Shown piece after piece: positions 7,362 through 15,572 of a DNA stretch of 47,823 nucleotides (position 1 is the stretch's first letter; each line of letters opens with the position of its first letter). The DNA is taken from positions 1 through 47,823 of the forward strand of contig JBAQQB010000205.1 in the NCBI GenBank assembly GCA_049306275.1, read 5' to 3'. This stretch comes from JADJTT01 sp049306275 (GTDB taxonomy: Bacteria; Bacteroidota; Bacteroidia; Chitinophagales; Saprospiraceae). A model generated the notes under the pieces. The model had not been told where the DNA came from. It saw only the letters and a list, made by a program, of their open reading frames with translations, and made no database searches. The translations under genes were made by a program, and so were the position numbers.

Positions 7362-9076
7362 GAAGACGCTACGAATTTAAACTCAATACCCCCAAACCTT
7401 CTCAGCAGGACATCGAGAAGCACAAGAACTTCGACGCCCTGCTCGAAAGGTACCGGCAGGCCCCCGCGCCCAGCCGCCGCTTCCTCACGCCCCGGCGGTT
7501 AAGCCTCGCAGGGCTGGCCCTGGCCGCAGGCCTGACAGGCTGGTTCCTCCTCACCGGCCTTCCGCTGTTCCAGTCATACGAGGAACAAGCCACTGCCTAT
7601 TTCGCCTCACAGCCCCTGATCGATCCTCCTCTCCCGCAATATATCCAAAAAGAATTTGTCGAGCGCTCCCTCGACGCCAATGCCGGCGGTACGCTGGAAA
7701 GCCAGACCGGCACGCGTATCCACGTGCCCTCCGATGTTTTTCAGGATGAATCGGGCAACGCCGTCTCCGGCGAAGTACAGATACGCTATCGCGAAATGCA
7801 CGACGTGGTCGACTTCTTCCTCGCCGGCATCCCGATGTCCTACGACTCGGCAGGCGTGGAATACCAACTCGAATCGGCAGGCATGATGGAGATCTACGCC
7901 CAGCAAAACGGCAAACGCCTCCAGATACGCCCGGGCCGCTCGATTGAAGTGGAACTGGTCTCGGAAGTAACACTGGAAAGCACGGCAGACCTGGCAGAGT
8001 TCCATACATACCGCCTCGACACCCTGGAGCGCAATTGGGTTTATGAAGACGTCAGCCAGATGATGATCCTGGAAACCTATTTCCCCGACCTGCCCGAAGA
8101 CCACCCGCTCTGCACCGTGCAGGAGTCCTTCCAAATGGAACTCGCCGCCCTGGAAAGCGCCGAAAGGCTTGCCCTCGCCGAGCTGGAGGAAGAACTGGCC
8201 CTCCCCGCTGCCCCTCTTCGCCCGCAACGACACAACGGCACCGACTTCGTATTCGACTTCGACCTCTCAGCCCTGCTGCGCAATCCGCAGGCCCATTCCC
8301 TCCATCCCGAACAACTGCAACTGCTGCGCGAAGAGACCCTGTGGCAGCTGCACCCCACCGAAAACATCGACCGCTCCTCCCTGGCACAGCAATGGGATGA
8401 TGTGCAAATAGCCCCGATCAACAACCGCGACTTCCGGCTCACGCTCATCAAGAGCAACCAGCAGGTCTCCGTCGTGGTCAACCCGGTGCTATCGGGTAGC
8501 GACTACGACAGGGCCCTCGCCCAGTACCAAACCGCCATGGAGGCCTACGACCGCGATGTGCAAAGCCGGAAAAATCTGCTCGGCATGCGCAGGGATTCCA
8601 TTCACCAATACTACGCCATCGTGCGGGAGCAACTCGACGCAAAATACGACGCCAGATGGGCCGAGGCCAATACCGTACATCCACCCATCCGCCACAAAGT
8701 GATCAGCCGCTTCCTGGCCACCCGGCTCGGCATCTGGAATTGCGACAGGCCCGTCGAAGCCAAACTGGCCGAGGTAGAAGCCCGCTTCGAAGACGAAAAC
8801 GGAACGGCGCTGCGCGACCGCGTGGGCTATCTGGTCGACAACACCCGCAATACCATCACCCGTTTCTATACCGGCCGCATGGCCAAACTCCCCATCGACC
8901 CCGAAACCGACCAACTGATCTGGATGGTCACCGGCGACCGGCAATTGGCGGTCTACCGCCCGGTATCGGCCAATCGCGATACCACCGAGGACGACCAGAC
9001 TATCGTCATGGACATTGTCGACAAGCCGCTGAGAAATGAATGGGATGTCAGGGAAGCGCTCTATTCATCCTTGTAA
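7358..9076 (+). CDS. Single-pass membrane protein coupled to the ECF sigma factor
   Basis: 572 residues. A cytosolic N-terminus of about 47 residues is followed by one hydrophobic segment (about 49-71, with SLAGLALAAGLTGWFLLTG) and a large periplasmic part. The extracytoplasmic region opens with a beta-rich stretch (GTLESQTGTRIHVPSDVF, then GEVQIRYREMHD). Later it has a charged, coiled-coil-prone stretch (about 255-280 and 385-430). I do not recognise a named domain. The topology and the ATGA overlap with the sigma gene suggest an anti-sigma factor or envelope-stress sensor, but the short cytosolic part shows no clear anti-sigma motif. The 3' end overlaps the convergent peptidase gene by 16 bp. 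Confidence 0.7.
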   Translation: MRRRYEFKLNTPKPSQQDIEKHKNFDALLERYRQAPAPSRRFLTPRRLSLAGLALAAGLTGWFLLTGLPLFQSYEEQATAYFASQPLIDPPLPQYIQKEFVERSLDANAGGTLESQTGTRIHVPSDVFQDESGNAVSGEVQIRYREMHDVVDFFLAGIPMSYDSAGVEYQLESAGMMEIYAQQNGKRLQIRPGRSIEVELVSEVTLESTADLAEFHTYRLDTLERNWVYEDVSQMMILETYFPDLPEDHPLCTVQESFQMELAALESAERLALAELEEELALPAAPLRPQRHNGTDFVFDFDLSALLRNPQAHSLHPEQLQLLREETLWQLHPTENIDRSSLAQQWDDVQIAPINNRDFRLTLIKSNQQVSVVVNPVLSGSDYDRALAQYQTAMEAYDRDVQSRKNLLGMRRDSIHQYYAIVREQLDAKYDARWAEANTVHPPIRHKVISRFLATRLGIWNCDRPVEAKLAEVEARFEDENGTALRDRVGYLVDNTRNTITRFYTGRMAKLPIDPETDQLIWMVTGDRQLAVYRPVSANRDTTEDDQTIVMDIVDKPLRNEWDVREALYSSL

Positions 9077-10050
9077 ATGCCCACATACCGCTCGCCCGGC
9101 CTCGCATAGCCCCGGTACATGCCGGGAGTATTGAAGGGTAGCGCGATCTTTCCATTGCGGTCTAGGGCGATCAATCCGCCCGTTCCACCTTTTTCCACCA
9201 ACCGCTGATAGACGACCTGCCCGGCGGCGGTCTCTACATCTTCTCCCAGATAGGCCATCCGCGCGCACACGTCGTAAGCCACGGCGTAGCGGATGAAGTA
9301 CTCGCCGTGCCCCGTGCAGGAAACGGCGCAAGTTGCGTTGTCGGCATAGGTGCCCGCGCCGATGATGGGCGAATCGCCGAAGCGGTTGTAGCGCTTGTCC
9401 TGCATGCCGCCGGTAGAAGTGCCCGCCGCCAGGGTGCCCGCCTTGTCGAGGGCCACGCAGCCCACCGTGCCGTAGTAGGCGGAAGCGGGTCGCTCTTGCT
9501 CAATGGCGCCGGTTTTATGGCTCGCCTGCCAGCTCTTCAGCCGCCGCTCGGTGATGAAGTATTGGTTGGGCACGCTGTCGAGGCCTTGCTCAAGCGCGAA
9601 TTGCTCGGCGCCCTTGCCCGTCAGCAGCACATGCGCGGAGTGCTCCATAACGGCCCGCGCGGCGAGGATGGGGTTCTTGATGATCTGTAAACCGCCTACG
9701 GCGCCGGCTTTTTGGGTAGCGCCGTCCATGAAGGATGCGTCGAGTTCGGCGATGCCCTCATAGGTCAGGACTGCGCCTTTGCCCGCGTTGAACAAGGGGT
9801 TGTCTTCCAAAAAAATAATGGTTTGCTCCACCGCATCCATGGCGCTTCCTCCCTCCCGAAGCACCGCCTCGCCAATGCCGAGAGCATCGTGCAAGGCCTT
9901 GCGATAGGCGGAATCCAACTCAGGACTCATGTTTTCCTTCAATATCGTGCCGGCCCCGCCGTGGATGGCAATGGCGTATTCGGGCGGCGATTGGGCCGTA
10001 CAGCTCATGACGCCCAGGAGCAGGAGCAGAAAAACAGGCTTGGTATTCAT
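9061..10050 (-). CDS. iaaA: Isoaspartyl peptidase / L-asparaginase (Ntn hydrolase), probable lipoprotein
   Basis: 329 residues. A signal segment ends in GVMSC (C17), so a lipid anchor is likely. The Ntn precursor follows: IAIHGGAGT near the start, NAGKGAVLT, and the autoprocessing site G194-T195-V-G-C, where T195 becomes the N-terminal nucleophile. TSTGGM and GDSPIIGAGTYAD complete the substrate site. The family hydrolyses isoaspartyl dipeptides and, weakly, asparagine. Export to the periplasm or outer membrane is inferred from the signal. The start overlaps the stop of the upstream dehydrogenase by 4 bp, so the two are probably co-translated. Confidence 0.9.
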   Translation of the reverse strand: MNTKPVFLLLLLGVMSCTAQSPPEYAIAIHGGAGTILKENMSPELDSAYRKALHDALGIGEAVLREGGSAMDAVEQTIIFLEDNPLFNAGKGAVLTYEGIAELDASFMDGATQKAGAVGGLQIIKNPILAARAVMEHSAHVLLTGKGAEQFALEQGLDSVPNQYFITERRLKSWQASHKTGAIEQERPASAYYGTVGCVALDKAGTLAAGTSTGGMQDKRYNRFGDSPIIGAGTYADNATCAVSCTGHGEYFIRYAVAYDVCARMAYLGEDVETAAGQVVYQRLVEKGGTGGLIALDRNGKIALPFNTPGMYRGYARPGERYVGIYKDE

Positions 10051-10991
10051 TGGACAAACAGTTTTTTGATCTTTTCCGCCAGCACCTCCGCATGGCCCAG
10101 CTTGCTCTCGAACGACCAGCCGGCAATGTGGGGGCTGAGCACGACGTTGGGCGCATTCAGCAAATACTGCATGGGCGCCGGAGCTTCCAGGGGCCGGAAG
10201 TTCTCAAAGGAAGTCTCTTCGTATTCCACCACGTCGAGGGCGGCGCCCAGTACTTTCCCTTTTTCCATCTGGGCTACCAACCCTTGGGTGTCCAGCACCA
10301 GACCACGGGCCGTATTGACCAGGAAAATGGGCTTGCGGAAGCGCCCCAGGAAGTCGTAGTCAATGAAGTAATGGTTAGAAGGCATGTAGGGAATGTGGAT
10401 GCTGAACAGGTCGGTCTCTTCCCATAGTTGCTCCAGCGAAGCCTCGGCGGCGAAAGCGTCGCCATAGCCGGATTTGTACTTGTCGTAGGTGATCACCCGG
10501 GTCTCGAAGCCCTGGAGTTTACGGGCCAGGGCGCTGCCCATGTTGCCGTAGCCCAGGATGCCCACCGTTTTGCCCTTGATCTCCACCCCGCGGTTGCCCT
10601 CCCGGATCCACTGCCCCTGCCGTATCTGCCGGTCGGCGCGGGAGAGGTTGTTGAGCAGGCTCAGCAGCAGCCCCAGCGCGTGCTCGCCAACGGTGTCGCG
10701 GCTGCCTTCCGGCGAGGTGAGCACGGCGATGCCTTTCGATTCGGCGTATGCCACGTCGATATGTTCCAGCCCTACGCCCTCCCGGGCGATGCATTTCAGC
10801 TTCGCCGCCCGGCCGATCAGCGACCTGCCGATCGAAACCCGGCTGCGGAGGACGATGGCGGCGTAATCGCCGATCTTTTCTTCCAGTTGGTATTCATCGC
10901 TTTCAAAATCCTCTTCACAAACAAAGCCCCATGCTTCCAGCCTTTGCCGGAGAACGGGGTGAGCGGCGTTGAGGAACAGGATTTTTGTCAT
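10047..10991 (-). CDS. NAD-dependent D-2-hydroxyacid dehydrogenase (SerA-like)
   Basis: 314 residues. The Rossmann motif is GILGYGNMGSALARKL. Catalytic residues are the arginine in NTARGLVLD, the glutamate in VVEYEE and the histidine in LSPHIAGW. The protein lacks the C-terminal ACT domain of long SerA, so it may be a short phosphoglycerate dehydrogenase or another 2-ketoacid reductase. It is the first gene of a two-gene operon with the isoaspartyl peptidase (4-bp overlap). It is transcribed divergently from osmC across 73 bp. Confidence 0.85.
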   Translation of the reverse strand: MTKILFLNAAHPVLRQRLEAWGFVCEEDFESDEYQLEEKIGDYAAIVLRSRVSIGRSLIGRAAKLKCIAREGVGLEHIDVAYAESKGIAVLTSPEGSRDTVGEHALGLLLSLLNNLSRADRQIRQGQWIREGNRGVEIKGKTVGILGYGNMGSALARKLQGFETRVITYDKYKSGYGDAFAAEASLEQLWEETDLFSIHIPYMPSNHYFIDYDFLGRFRKPIFLVNTARGLVLDTQGLVAQMEKGKVLGAALDVVEYEETSFENFRPLEAPAPMQYLLNAPNVVLSPHIAGWSFESKLGHAEVLAEKIKKLFVQ

Positions 10992-11064
10992 ACGCTGTGT
11001 GGATTAGAACCCTAACCTACTGATTTTTGTTACCAATTTTTATTCCACAACGAAAAAACACCCG

Positions 11065-11484
11065 ATGGAAATCAATATAGAACGCCTGACTCCGGAAAGG
11101 CCCTTTCACCTCCGCGCCTCCAACGATCAGGGCAACATGGTCGACATCGACGGCGCGCCGGATATCGGGGGCACGGAAATGGGCATGCGACCCATGCAAC
11201 TGTTGCTCTCCAGCATGGGCAGTTGCAGCGCGATGGACGTCATCCACATCATGCGCAAACAGCGGCAGGAGCTGCGCGATATCAAAATATCCGTAAAAGG
11301 CGACCGCGTGGAGACCCACCCCCGCATTTTCACGGACGTTCACATGCACTTCGACCTCTTTGGGGAGATAGACCCCGCCAAAGCGGAAAGGGCCGTCAGC
11401 CTCTCGGTGGAGAAATACTGCACCGCCGTGCGCATGGTGGAAAAAGTGGCGAAGGTTACCCACAGCTTTTCAATCCATCCCTGA
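11065..11484 (+). CDS. OsmC/Ohr family protein
   Basis: 139 residues. The family's two redox cysteines are present: C54 in LSSMGSCSAMDV and C119 in VEKYCTAV. OsmC-type proteins reduce organic hydroperoxides. This one is nearer the YhfA/OsmC-like group than classic Ohr, judged by the GTEMGMRPMQLLL run. Its stop shares one base with the start of the next gene (TGATG at 11482), so the pair is probably one transcript. Confidence 0.88.
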   Translation: MEINIERLTPERPFHLRASNDQGNMVDIDGAPDIGGTEMGMRPMQLLLSSMGSCSAMDVIHIMRKQRQELRDIKISVKGDRVETHPRIFTDVHMHFDLFGEIDPAKAERAVSLSVEKYCTAVRMVEKVAKVTHSFSIHP

Positions 11485-11984
11485 TGAAATACCGTAAACT
11501 GAGCCTCGAGGAACTGGAGGAACTGAAGGACGATTTTGTGCGTTTTCTCGCTTCCAACCAGATCACCGCTACAGATTGGGAACGTTTAAAAAATGACGAT
11601 CCGGACAATGCCGGGGCCCTCATCGGCTTGTTCAGCGATATGGTTTTTGAGCAGGTGCTCGCGCGCGCGACCTACCTCGAATTCCGCACTCCTCACGATC
11701 TGAAAACCTTTCACTGCCTGCCGGACAAAATCCTCATGCTGGGCCTGATGGTCGACGAGGGCGCGGGTATTGACTTTTCCAAAAACCAAAATGCGGCGGA
11801 GATGTCTGCCCTCCTGCAGTCCGCAGGCGCTTCGCTGAAATTGTATTCCGCCGAAAAAAACTACACGGGCTCTCGCGAAGAAGAACTGTTCAGGATGCTG
11901 GAGCACGGCTGTCTGATCTCCAGGGAAGGGGAGATGTACAAGCTGCTGGAAGAGCTGAAAAACGGGATTTCTACGAAATCGTAA
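11484..11984 (+). CDS. Conserved Bacteroidota protein of unknown function (DUF6495-like)
   Basis: 166 residues starting MKYRKLSLEELEELKDDFVRFL. It is acidic and mostly helical, with no signal peptide, membrane segment or catalytic motif that I recognise. The opening resembles a family of small Bacteroidota cytosolic proteins (I believe DUF6495, from memory). The frame is open further upstream over osmC; the ATG at 11484 is chosen because it overlaps the osmC stop and begins the recognisable protein. The 3' end overlaps the convergent CoA-transferase gene by 14 bp. Confidence 0.7.
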   Translation: MKYRKLSLEELEELKDDFVRFLASNQITATDWERLKNDDPDNAGALIGLFSDMVFEQVLARATYLEFRTPHDLKTFHCLPDKILMLGLMVDEGAGIDFSKNQNAAEMSALLQSAGASLKLYSAEKNYTGSREEELFRMLEHGCLISREGEMYKLLEELKNGISTKS

Positions 11985-13047
11985 AAGCCACTGTCTTGAC
12001 GCCCAGGCTTTTACTCCCATCCGGCAGCATTCCTTCCAGCACCATTTCCCGGGCTTGGGGCAGCTCAAAGACCTCCTGCATGTTCCGGATGCGCGCTGCC
12101 GGGATTTCCATTTCCCGCAATTTTTCCAGCAAATAGTCCGAGCTCCAGTACCGGATAGCGTCCTGCAGCACATCCCTGAGCAGTTCGCGGTGGCGTACCC
12201 GGGCGGCGTTGGTGGCCAGGTCGGGATTGTCGATCCACTCCTCTTTGGCCAGCAGGGAGCAGAGCTGGGCGAATTGCCGGTCGGTGCCCACCGCCAATAC
12301 GATCAGCTTGGCGTCGGCGGTGGTGAACACGTCGCCATAAGGAGCGATATTGGGATGCTGGGTACCCATGGGCCGCGGGATATGTCCGCCCATGAGCCAA
12401 TTGCTGGCCTGGTTGGCCAGTGACGACAGGGCAGCCTGAAACAGGGAGCTCTGCACCAGGGCGCCTTCTCCGGTGCGCTCGCGGTGCAGCAAGGCCATCA
12501 GTATGCCTTCCTTGAGCTGGTGTGCGGCCATGAGGTCGATCAGCGCCACAGGCATTTTGACGGGGGCGCCGCCGGGCTCGCCGGTCATGTACAGGAAGCC
12601 CGCTTCGGCCTGCAACACTACGTCGAAAGCGGGGCGTTTGTCGCCTGCGCCAAAACCGGTCAGCTCTGCGACGATGAGCCGGGGGAATTGCAGGCGGAGG
12701 GTGGAGGCTTCCAGGTCCAGACGCTTTGCCTGGTCAGGTCGGAAATTGGTTACCAGCACGTCGGCCCGGGCGATCCAGTCCATGGCGAGTGCGCGGCCAT
12801 CGGGCAAGGACAAGTCGAGAAAATGCGCTTCTTTGCCCCAGTTGACGCTGCAATAGTAGGCAGAATGGGCCTGATCCGGAGGTTCGGAAGGCAATTTCCA
12901 GTGCCGGGTCATATCGCCTCCGGTCAGCGGGTTTTCTATTTTGATCACGCGGGCGCCCAGTTCGGCAAAAAACTGTCCGACCGAAGGGCCCGCCAATACG
13001 GAAGCGAGTTCCACTACCACTAAATCGCTAAAAAAATTGCTTTGCAT
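11971..13047 (-). CDS. Class III CoA transferase (CaiB/BaiF family)
   Basis: 358 residues. The family N-terminus VVVELASVLAGPSVGQFFAE is followed by GARVIKIENP and a glycine-rich middle (GEPGGAPVKMPVALID). D171 in that run sits where the catalytic aspartate of formyl-CoA transferase lies. Such enzymes move CoA between carboxylic acids. The acid used here cannot be told, and no acyl-CoA genes adjoin it. It is transcribed divergently from the NAD(P)HX repair gene. Confidence 0.88.
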   Translation of the reverse strand: MQSNFFSDLVVVELASVLAGPSVGQFFAELGARVIKIENPLTGGDMTRHWKLPSEPPDQAHSAYYCSVNWGKEAHFLDLSLPDGRALAMDWIARADVLVTNFRPDQAKRLDLEASTLRLQFPRLIVAELTGFGAGDKRPAFDVVLQAEAGFLYMTGEPGGAPVKMPVALIDLMAAHQLKEGILMALLHRERTGEGALVQSSLFQAALSSLANQASNWLMGGHIPRPMGTQHPNIAPYGDVFTTADAKLIVLAVGTDRQFAQLCSLLAKEEWIDNPDLATNAARVRHRELLRDVLQDAIRYWSSDYLLEKLREMEIPAARIRNMQEVFELPQAREMVLEGMLPDGSKSLGVKTVAFTIS

Positions 13048-13089
13048 ATTCGCTGAAAATGCCGTTTTTTAAGGGGAACTGATTACCCC

Positions 13090-14601
13090 ATGAAAATACT
13101 GAATGTAGACCAGATCCGCCAGCTCGACGCCTATACGATCGAGCGCGAGCCCATTGCTTCCATTGACCTGATGGAACGGGCGGCCCATGCTTTTGTTCAC
13201 TGGTTCACCACTCATTTTCAACCAGAGTCCGGCCCGGTGTGGATTGCCTGCGGTACCGGCAACAACGGCGGCGACGGGCTGGCGATCGCCAGGCTGCTGC
13301 AGCAGCGGTTTTACGCGGTGACGGCGATGGTTTTCCATATTAGCCCCAAGCCCACGGCAGATTTCCAAACCAACCTGGACAGGCTGGAAGCGATGGGGAC
13401 AGCGCCGGTTCAGCAATTTTCCATGGGGGAGGCCTTTCCCGACATTCCCCAAAAAGCCATCCTCATCGACGGATTATTCGGTTCGGGGCTCAACCGGCCG
13501 GTAGAGGGGTATTGGGCGGGGCTGATCGAACATCTCAGCCAGCATCCTGGCATGAGGATTGCGATTGATGTGCCATCGGGCCTGTTTGCTGGCAGGCCAA
13601 GCGAAGGGGCGATTTTCCGCGCACATTACACCCTCAGTTTCCAGCTGCCGAAACTGGCCTTTTTCATTCCCGAAAACCATCCTTTTGTGGGTTGTTGGGT
13701 GGTCAGGCCGATTGGGTTGGACAAGGGGTTTATGGAGAATGCGGAAACGCCCTATCAACTGGTGGAACCCCATTTTCTGAAAGGCATTATTAAAGAGCGT
13801 CATACTTTCGACCACAAGGGCACCTTCGGGCATGCGCTGCTGGTCATGGGCAGCTATGGGAAAACGGGGGCTGCCATCCTTGCCGCGCGCGCCTGCCTGC
13901 GCACGGGATGCGGACTGGTGACCATCCACGCGCCCAAAACGGCCTATCCCATTTTGCAGATCGCCTTCCCTGAGGCCATGGTGTCGGTCGACCAGCACGA
14001 ATTCATCTTCACCCGGCACAACAACCTCAGCGCCTACAAGGCCATCGGCGTGGGATGCGGTATCGGTGTGAACAAGCTGACGGCCTGCGGGTTCCGCGAA
14101 TTGCTCCAGGAGGCAAAAGTGCCCCTGCTGATCGACGCCGACGGCTTGAACATCCTTTCCGAGCATCCTGAGTACTGGGCCGACGTGCCACCCGGTACCA
14201 TCCTGACGCCTCACCCCAGGGAATTCGAGCGGCTGTTCGGCGCCTGCACCAACGGGTTTGAGCGGCTGGAAAGGGCGAGGGAGCAGGCAAGGGATAGGGG
14301 CGTATATATCATTTTGAAGGGCGCTTACACGGCCATCGCCTGTCCGGACGGAACCTGTTATTTTAATTCAACCGGCAACCCAGGCATGGGAACCGGGGGC
14401 AGCGGAGATGTGTTATCAGGGATGGTTACCAGCCTGCTGGCCCAGGGTTACGAGCCCGGGGATGCCGCCCTGCTCGGCGTCTACCTCCACGGCCTGGCCG
14501 GCGACATCGCTGCGGCTGAGTGGGAGCAAGAGGCGCTGGTGGCGAGCGATATTGTGAGGTGTATAGGCAGGGCGTTTAGGAAGGTGAAGGGTGAAGGGTG
14601 A
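13090..14601 (+). CDS. nnr: Bifunctional NAD(P)HX epimerase / ADP-dependent dehydratase
   Basis: 503 residues with two domains. The N-terminal YjeF_N epimerase (about 1-215) has CGTGNNGGDGLAIARLL. The C-terminal carbohydrate-kinase-like dehydratase (about 225-500) has GSYGKTGAAILAARACLRTG, a TPHPREFERLFG loop and the signature NPGMGTGGSGDVLSGMV. Together they repair hydrated NADH and NADPH. The final codons run into a short-period repeat (GGTGAAG units), and the TGA stop is inside it. The gene is 23 bp upstream of the sirtuin gene and may be co-transcribed with it. Confidence 0.95.
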   Translation: MKILNVDQIRQLDAYTIEREPIASIDLMERAAHAFVHWFTTHFQPESGPVWIACGTGNNGGDGLAIARLLQQRFYAVTAMVFHISPKPTADFQTNLDRLEAMGTAPVQQFSMGEAFPDIPQKAILIDGLFGSGLNRPVEGYWAGLIEHLSQHPGMRIAIDVPSGLFAGRPSEGAIFRAHYTLSFQLPKLAFFIPENHPFVGCWVVRPIGLDKGFMENAETPYQLVEPHFLKGIIKERHTFDHKGTFGHALLVMGSYGKTGAAILAARACLRTGCGLVTIHAPKTAYPILQIAFPEAMVSVDQHEFIFTRHNNLSAYKAIGVGCGIGVNKLTACGFRELLQEAKVPLLIDADGLNILSEHPEYWADVPPGTILTPHPREFERLFGACTNGFERLERAREQARDRGVYIILKGAYTAIACPDGTCYFNSTGNPGMGTGGSGDVLSGMVTSLLAQGYEPGDAALLGVYLHGLAGDIAAAEWEQEALVASDIVRCIGRAFRKVKGEG

Positions 14602-14619
14602 AAAAGTGAAAAAGTGAAT
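14583..14619. repeat. Short-period TGAAGGG/TGAAAAAG repeat at the nnr stop codon
   Basis: Units GGTGAAG change to TGAAAAAG, with the nnr stop TGA (14599-14601) forming part of one unit. The run covers the last residues of nnr and the gap before the sirtuin start. Confidence 0.75.
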
Positions 14620-14624
14620 AATAT

Positions 14625-15317
14625 ATGAAGAAAATTGTTGTGTTGACGGGCGCTGGGATCAGCGCGGAGAGTGGGATACCGACCTTTCGGGACGCGAACG
14701 GGTTGTGGGAGAACCACAGGATTGAGGATGTCGCCACACCTGAAGCCTGGGAGCGGAATCCTCAGTTGGTGTTGGAATTTTACAACTACCGGCGCAGGAA
14801 ATTGCGCGAGGTGAAGCCCAACGACGGGCATTTGGCGCTGGTTGACCTGGAGTTGAAATACAACGTGTCGATTGTGACCCAGAACGTCGACGACCTGCAC
14901 GAGCGGGCGGGCAGCAAGCACATTGTGCACCTGCACGGCGAGTTGTTGAAGGTCAGGAGTACGGAATACCCCGACCTGATCTACCCCTGGATCAACGACC
15001 TGGAGATGGGCGACCATTGCGAGCGCGGCTATCAGCTGCGTCCCCACATCGTCTGGTTCGGCGAGATGGTTCCCATGATCGAAGTAGCCGCCGACCTGGT
15101 TTCGGAGGCCGATATCGTCATCATCGTCGGCACCAGCATGCAGGTATACCCTGCTGCAGGTTTGGTGGCATATGCACCGCAAAACATCCCCATTTACTAC
15201 ATCGATCCGAAGCCCAGCATCAACTTCGAGTTATCGCGTTCCCCCAACATGCACGTAATCGCCGAGAAGGCGACCACTGGGGTGAGGAAGGTAGCTGAGG
15301 AGTTGCTGGCGTTGTAA
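14625..15317 (+). CDS. cobB: NAD-dependent protein deacylase (sirtuin, CobB class)
   Basis: 230 residues. Sirtuin motifs in order are VVLTGAGISAESGIPTFRD, TQNVDDLHERAG, catalytic histidine in HLHGELLKVR, VWFGEM and IVGTSMQVYPAAG. FYNYRRRKL contains the Y-x2-R pair that in SIRT5 and E. coli CobB recognises acidic acyl groups, so desuccinylase or demalonylase activity is plausible. The usual two CxxC zinc pairs are absent; only one cysteine (in DHCERG) remains in the module. E. coli CobB is also poor in these. It uses NAD and releases nicotinamide, the substrate of PncA. Confidence 0.92.
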   Translation: MKKIVVLTGAGISAESGIPTFRDANGLWENHRIEDVATPEAWERNPQLVLEFYNYRRRKLREVKPNDGHLALVDLELKYNVSIVTQNVDDLHERAGSKHIVHLHGELLKVRSTEYPDLIYPWINDLEMGDHCERGYQLRPHIVWFGEMVPMIEVAADLVSEADIVIIVGTSMQVYPAAGLVAYAPQNIPIYYIDPKPSINFELSRSPNMHVIAEKATTGVRKVAEELLAL

Positions 15318-15353
15318 CTCCCCTTATATAAGGCTGATTTTCAACGACATATC

Positions 15354-15486
15354 GAGGTGTCACCTCGCCTGCTATTGATTACCAATGAGTTAGGAGGTGA
15401 CACCTCGCTTATCCCTGACTATCAGCCACATAGGAGGTGACACCTCGCTTTCCCCTGACTATCAGCCACATCCGAGGTGTCACCTC
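15354..15486. repeat. Four 13-bp palindromes at an exact 40-bp spacing
   Basis: GAGGTG(T/A)CACCTC occurs at 15354-15366, 15394-15406, 15434-15446 and 15474-15486, giving a period of exactly 40 bp. Copies 1 and 4 have a central T, copies 2 and 3 a central A. The 27-bp intervals after copies 2 and 3 are nearly identical (CTGACTATCAGCCACAT shared), while the one after copy 1 differs. The array lies between the convergent 3' ends of cobB and nrdA. Confidence 0.95.
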
Positions 15487-15500
15487 CCAAACCTCCCCAA

Positions 15501-15531
15501 AAAAGAGGCCCGGGGTCTTCCCCCGGGCCTC
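15501..15531 (-). terminator. Intrinsic terminator of nrdBA
   Basis: GAGGCCCGGGG (15505-15515) pairs perfectly with CCCCGGGCCTC (15521-15531) around TCTTC. On the minus strand the stem is followed by a T-run (A-run at 15499-15504 on the plus strand). It lies about 40 bp after the nrdA stop. Confidence 0.85.
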
Positions 15532-15572
15532 GTACAATCCTTTATGCAAAACCATCGAAATTCTTGCTATCG

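Noticed and set aside
15354..15486. CRISPR-like array (regular palindromic repeats with spacers)
   Set aside because: Repeats of 13 bp are too short, two intervals are almost identical, and no cas gene is in the window.
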